Positions 63,833-64,000 of a DNA stretch of 64,000 nucleotides are shown piece by piece; position 1 is the stretch's first letter; every line of letters starts with the position of its first letter. The notes under the pieces are model-generated. The model was not told the origin of the DNA. It worked only from the letters and a program-made list of their open reading frames with translations, and ran no database searches. A program made the position numbers and the translations under genes. The stretch covers positions 3,968,001-4,032,000 of the forward strand of contig NZ_CP036175.1 of NCBI RefSeq assembly GCF_003261575.2, given 5' to 3'. This DNA comes from Klebsiella huaxiensis (GTDB lineage: Bacteria; Pseudomonadota; Gammaproteobacteria; Enterobacterales; Enterobacteriaceae).

Positions 63833-64000
63833 ATGGCTCTGTTTGCGAGTGAAAACTGGACCATGCGCCACCGGCTGCTGCTGACTATTGGCACCATTCT
63901 GGTGGTGTGTCAGTTAATCAGCGTATTCTGGCTGTGGCATGAGAGCAAAGAACAGGTTCAGTTACTGGTTGCTAGCGCCATTGAGGGGCATAACAACCAA
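63833..64000 (+). CDS. basS: Sensor kinase PmrB (BasS), N-terminal part
   Basis: The open frame MALFASENWTMRHRLLLTIG... runs off the window after 56 codons. It shows the first membrane helix (about 15-35) and the FWLWHESKEQVQL stretch seen in E. coli BasS. It starts four bases after the pmrA stop. Sensor and kinase domains are outside the window. Confidence 0.92.
   Translation, partial: MALFASENWTMRHRLLLTIGTILVVCQLISVFWLWHESKEQVQLLVASAIEGHNNQ

Overview
The window looks like chromosomal DNA of an enterobacterium close to the Klebsiella/Raoultella/Enterobacter group. Gene order matches, in reverse orientation, the ybhK-moaABCDE-ybhLNOPQRSFG-cecR-rhlE-dinG-ybiB-ybiJIX-fiu-ybiNO-glnQPH-dps-rhtA-ompX-opgE-mntS-mntR-ybiRST-ybiU segment of Escherichia coli K-12, and the proteins resemble the E. 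coli ones along their whole length. The genus is an inference: no rRNA or other species marker lies here. I saw no tRNA, rRNA, integrase, transposase, CRISPR array or prophage gene.

Layout. 1-4200: end of ybiU, ybiT (ABC-F), a dual-specificity-type phosphatase, and the L,D-transpeptidase ldtB. 4230-6444: a GntR/HutC regulator and a GH1 6-phospho-beta-glycosidase with a double palindromic operator, absent from K-12 at this site. 6499-15447: ybiR, mntR, mntS, opgE, ompX, rhtA, dps and glnHPQ, the last with a sigma-54 promoter and NtrC-like sites. 15450-20335: a 1474-aa autotransporter adhesin flanked by an exact 44-bp direct repeat that contains the glnQ terminator, which is strong evidence of insertion. 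20401-28433: ybiO (mscM), rlmF, a flavin-reductase-like gene, Fur-controlled fiu, piuC (ybiX), ybiI and ybiJ. 28544-31839: divergent adeQ/adeD with a CRP-like site, where K-12 carries ybiC. 31869-37044: the LexA-controlled dinG-ybiB operon, a 41-aa membrane micropeptide and rhlE.

37238-45151 is the main accessory block. A five-gene operon (MFS transporter, SDR dehydrogenase, split transketolase A and B, and a second adhE) is divergent from a LysR regulator and sits between rhlE and cecR, which are neighbours in K-12. It reads as a catabolic pathway: import, oxidation to a ketose-like intermediate, C2 transfer by transketolase, and disposal of the released aldehyde by AdhE. The substrate is unknown.

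45178-56693 and beyond: cecR, with a perfect 44-bp palindrome touching its start codon; ybhGFSR (ABC exporter); ybhQ, whose C-terminus is encoded by an ERIC repeat; ybhP-clsB-ybhN; ybhL; and moaABCDE with a molybdenum-cofactor riboswitch and a ModE site. 58629-60260 holds an orphan secreted protein and the remains of a WG-repeat gene, inserted between moaA and ybhK. The window ends with the eptA-pmrA-pmrB lipid-A modification operon behind a PmrA box; in K-12 this operon lies elsewhere on the chromosome.

Comparisons with K-12 and family lengths come from memory, not from a search.
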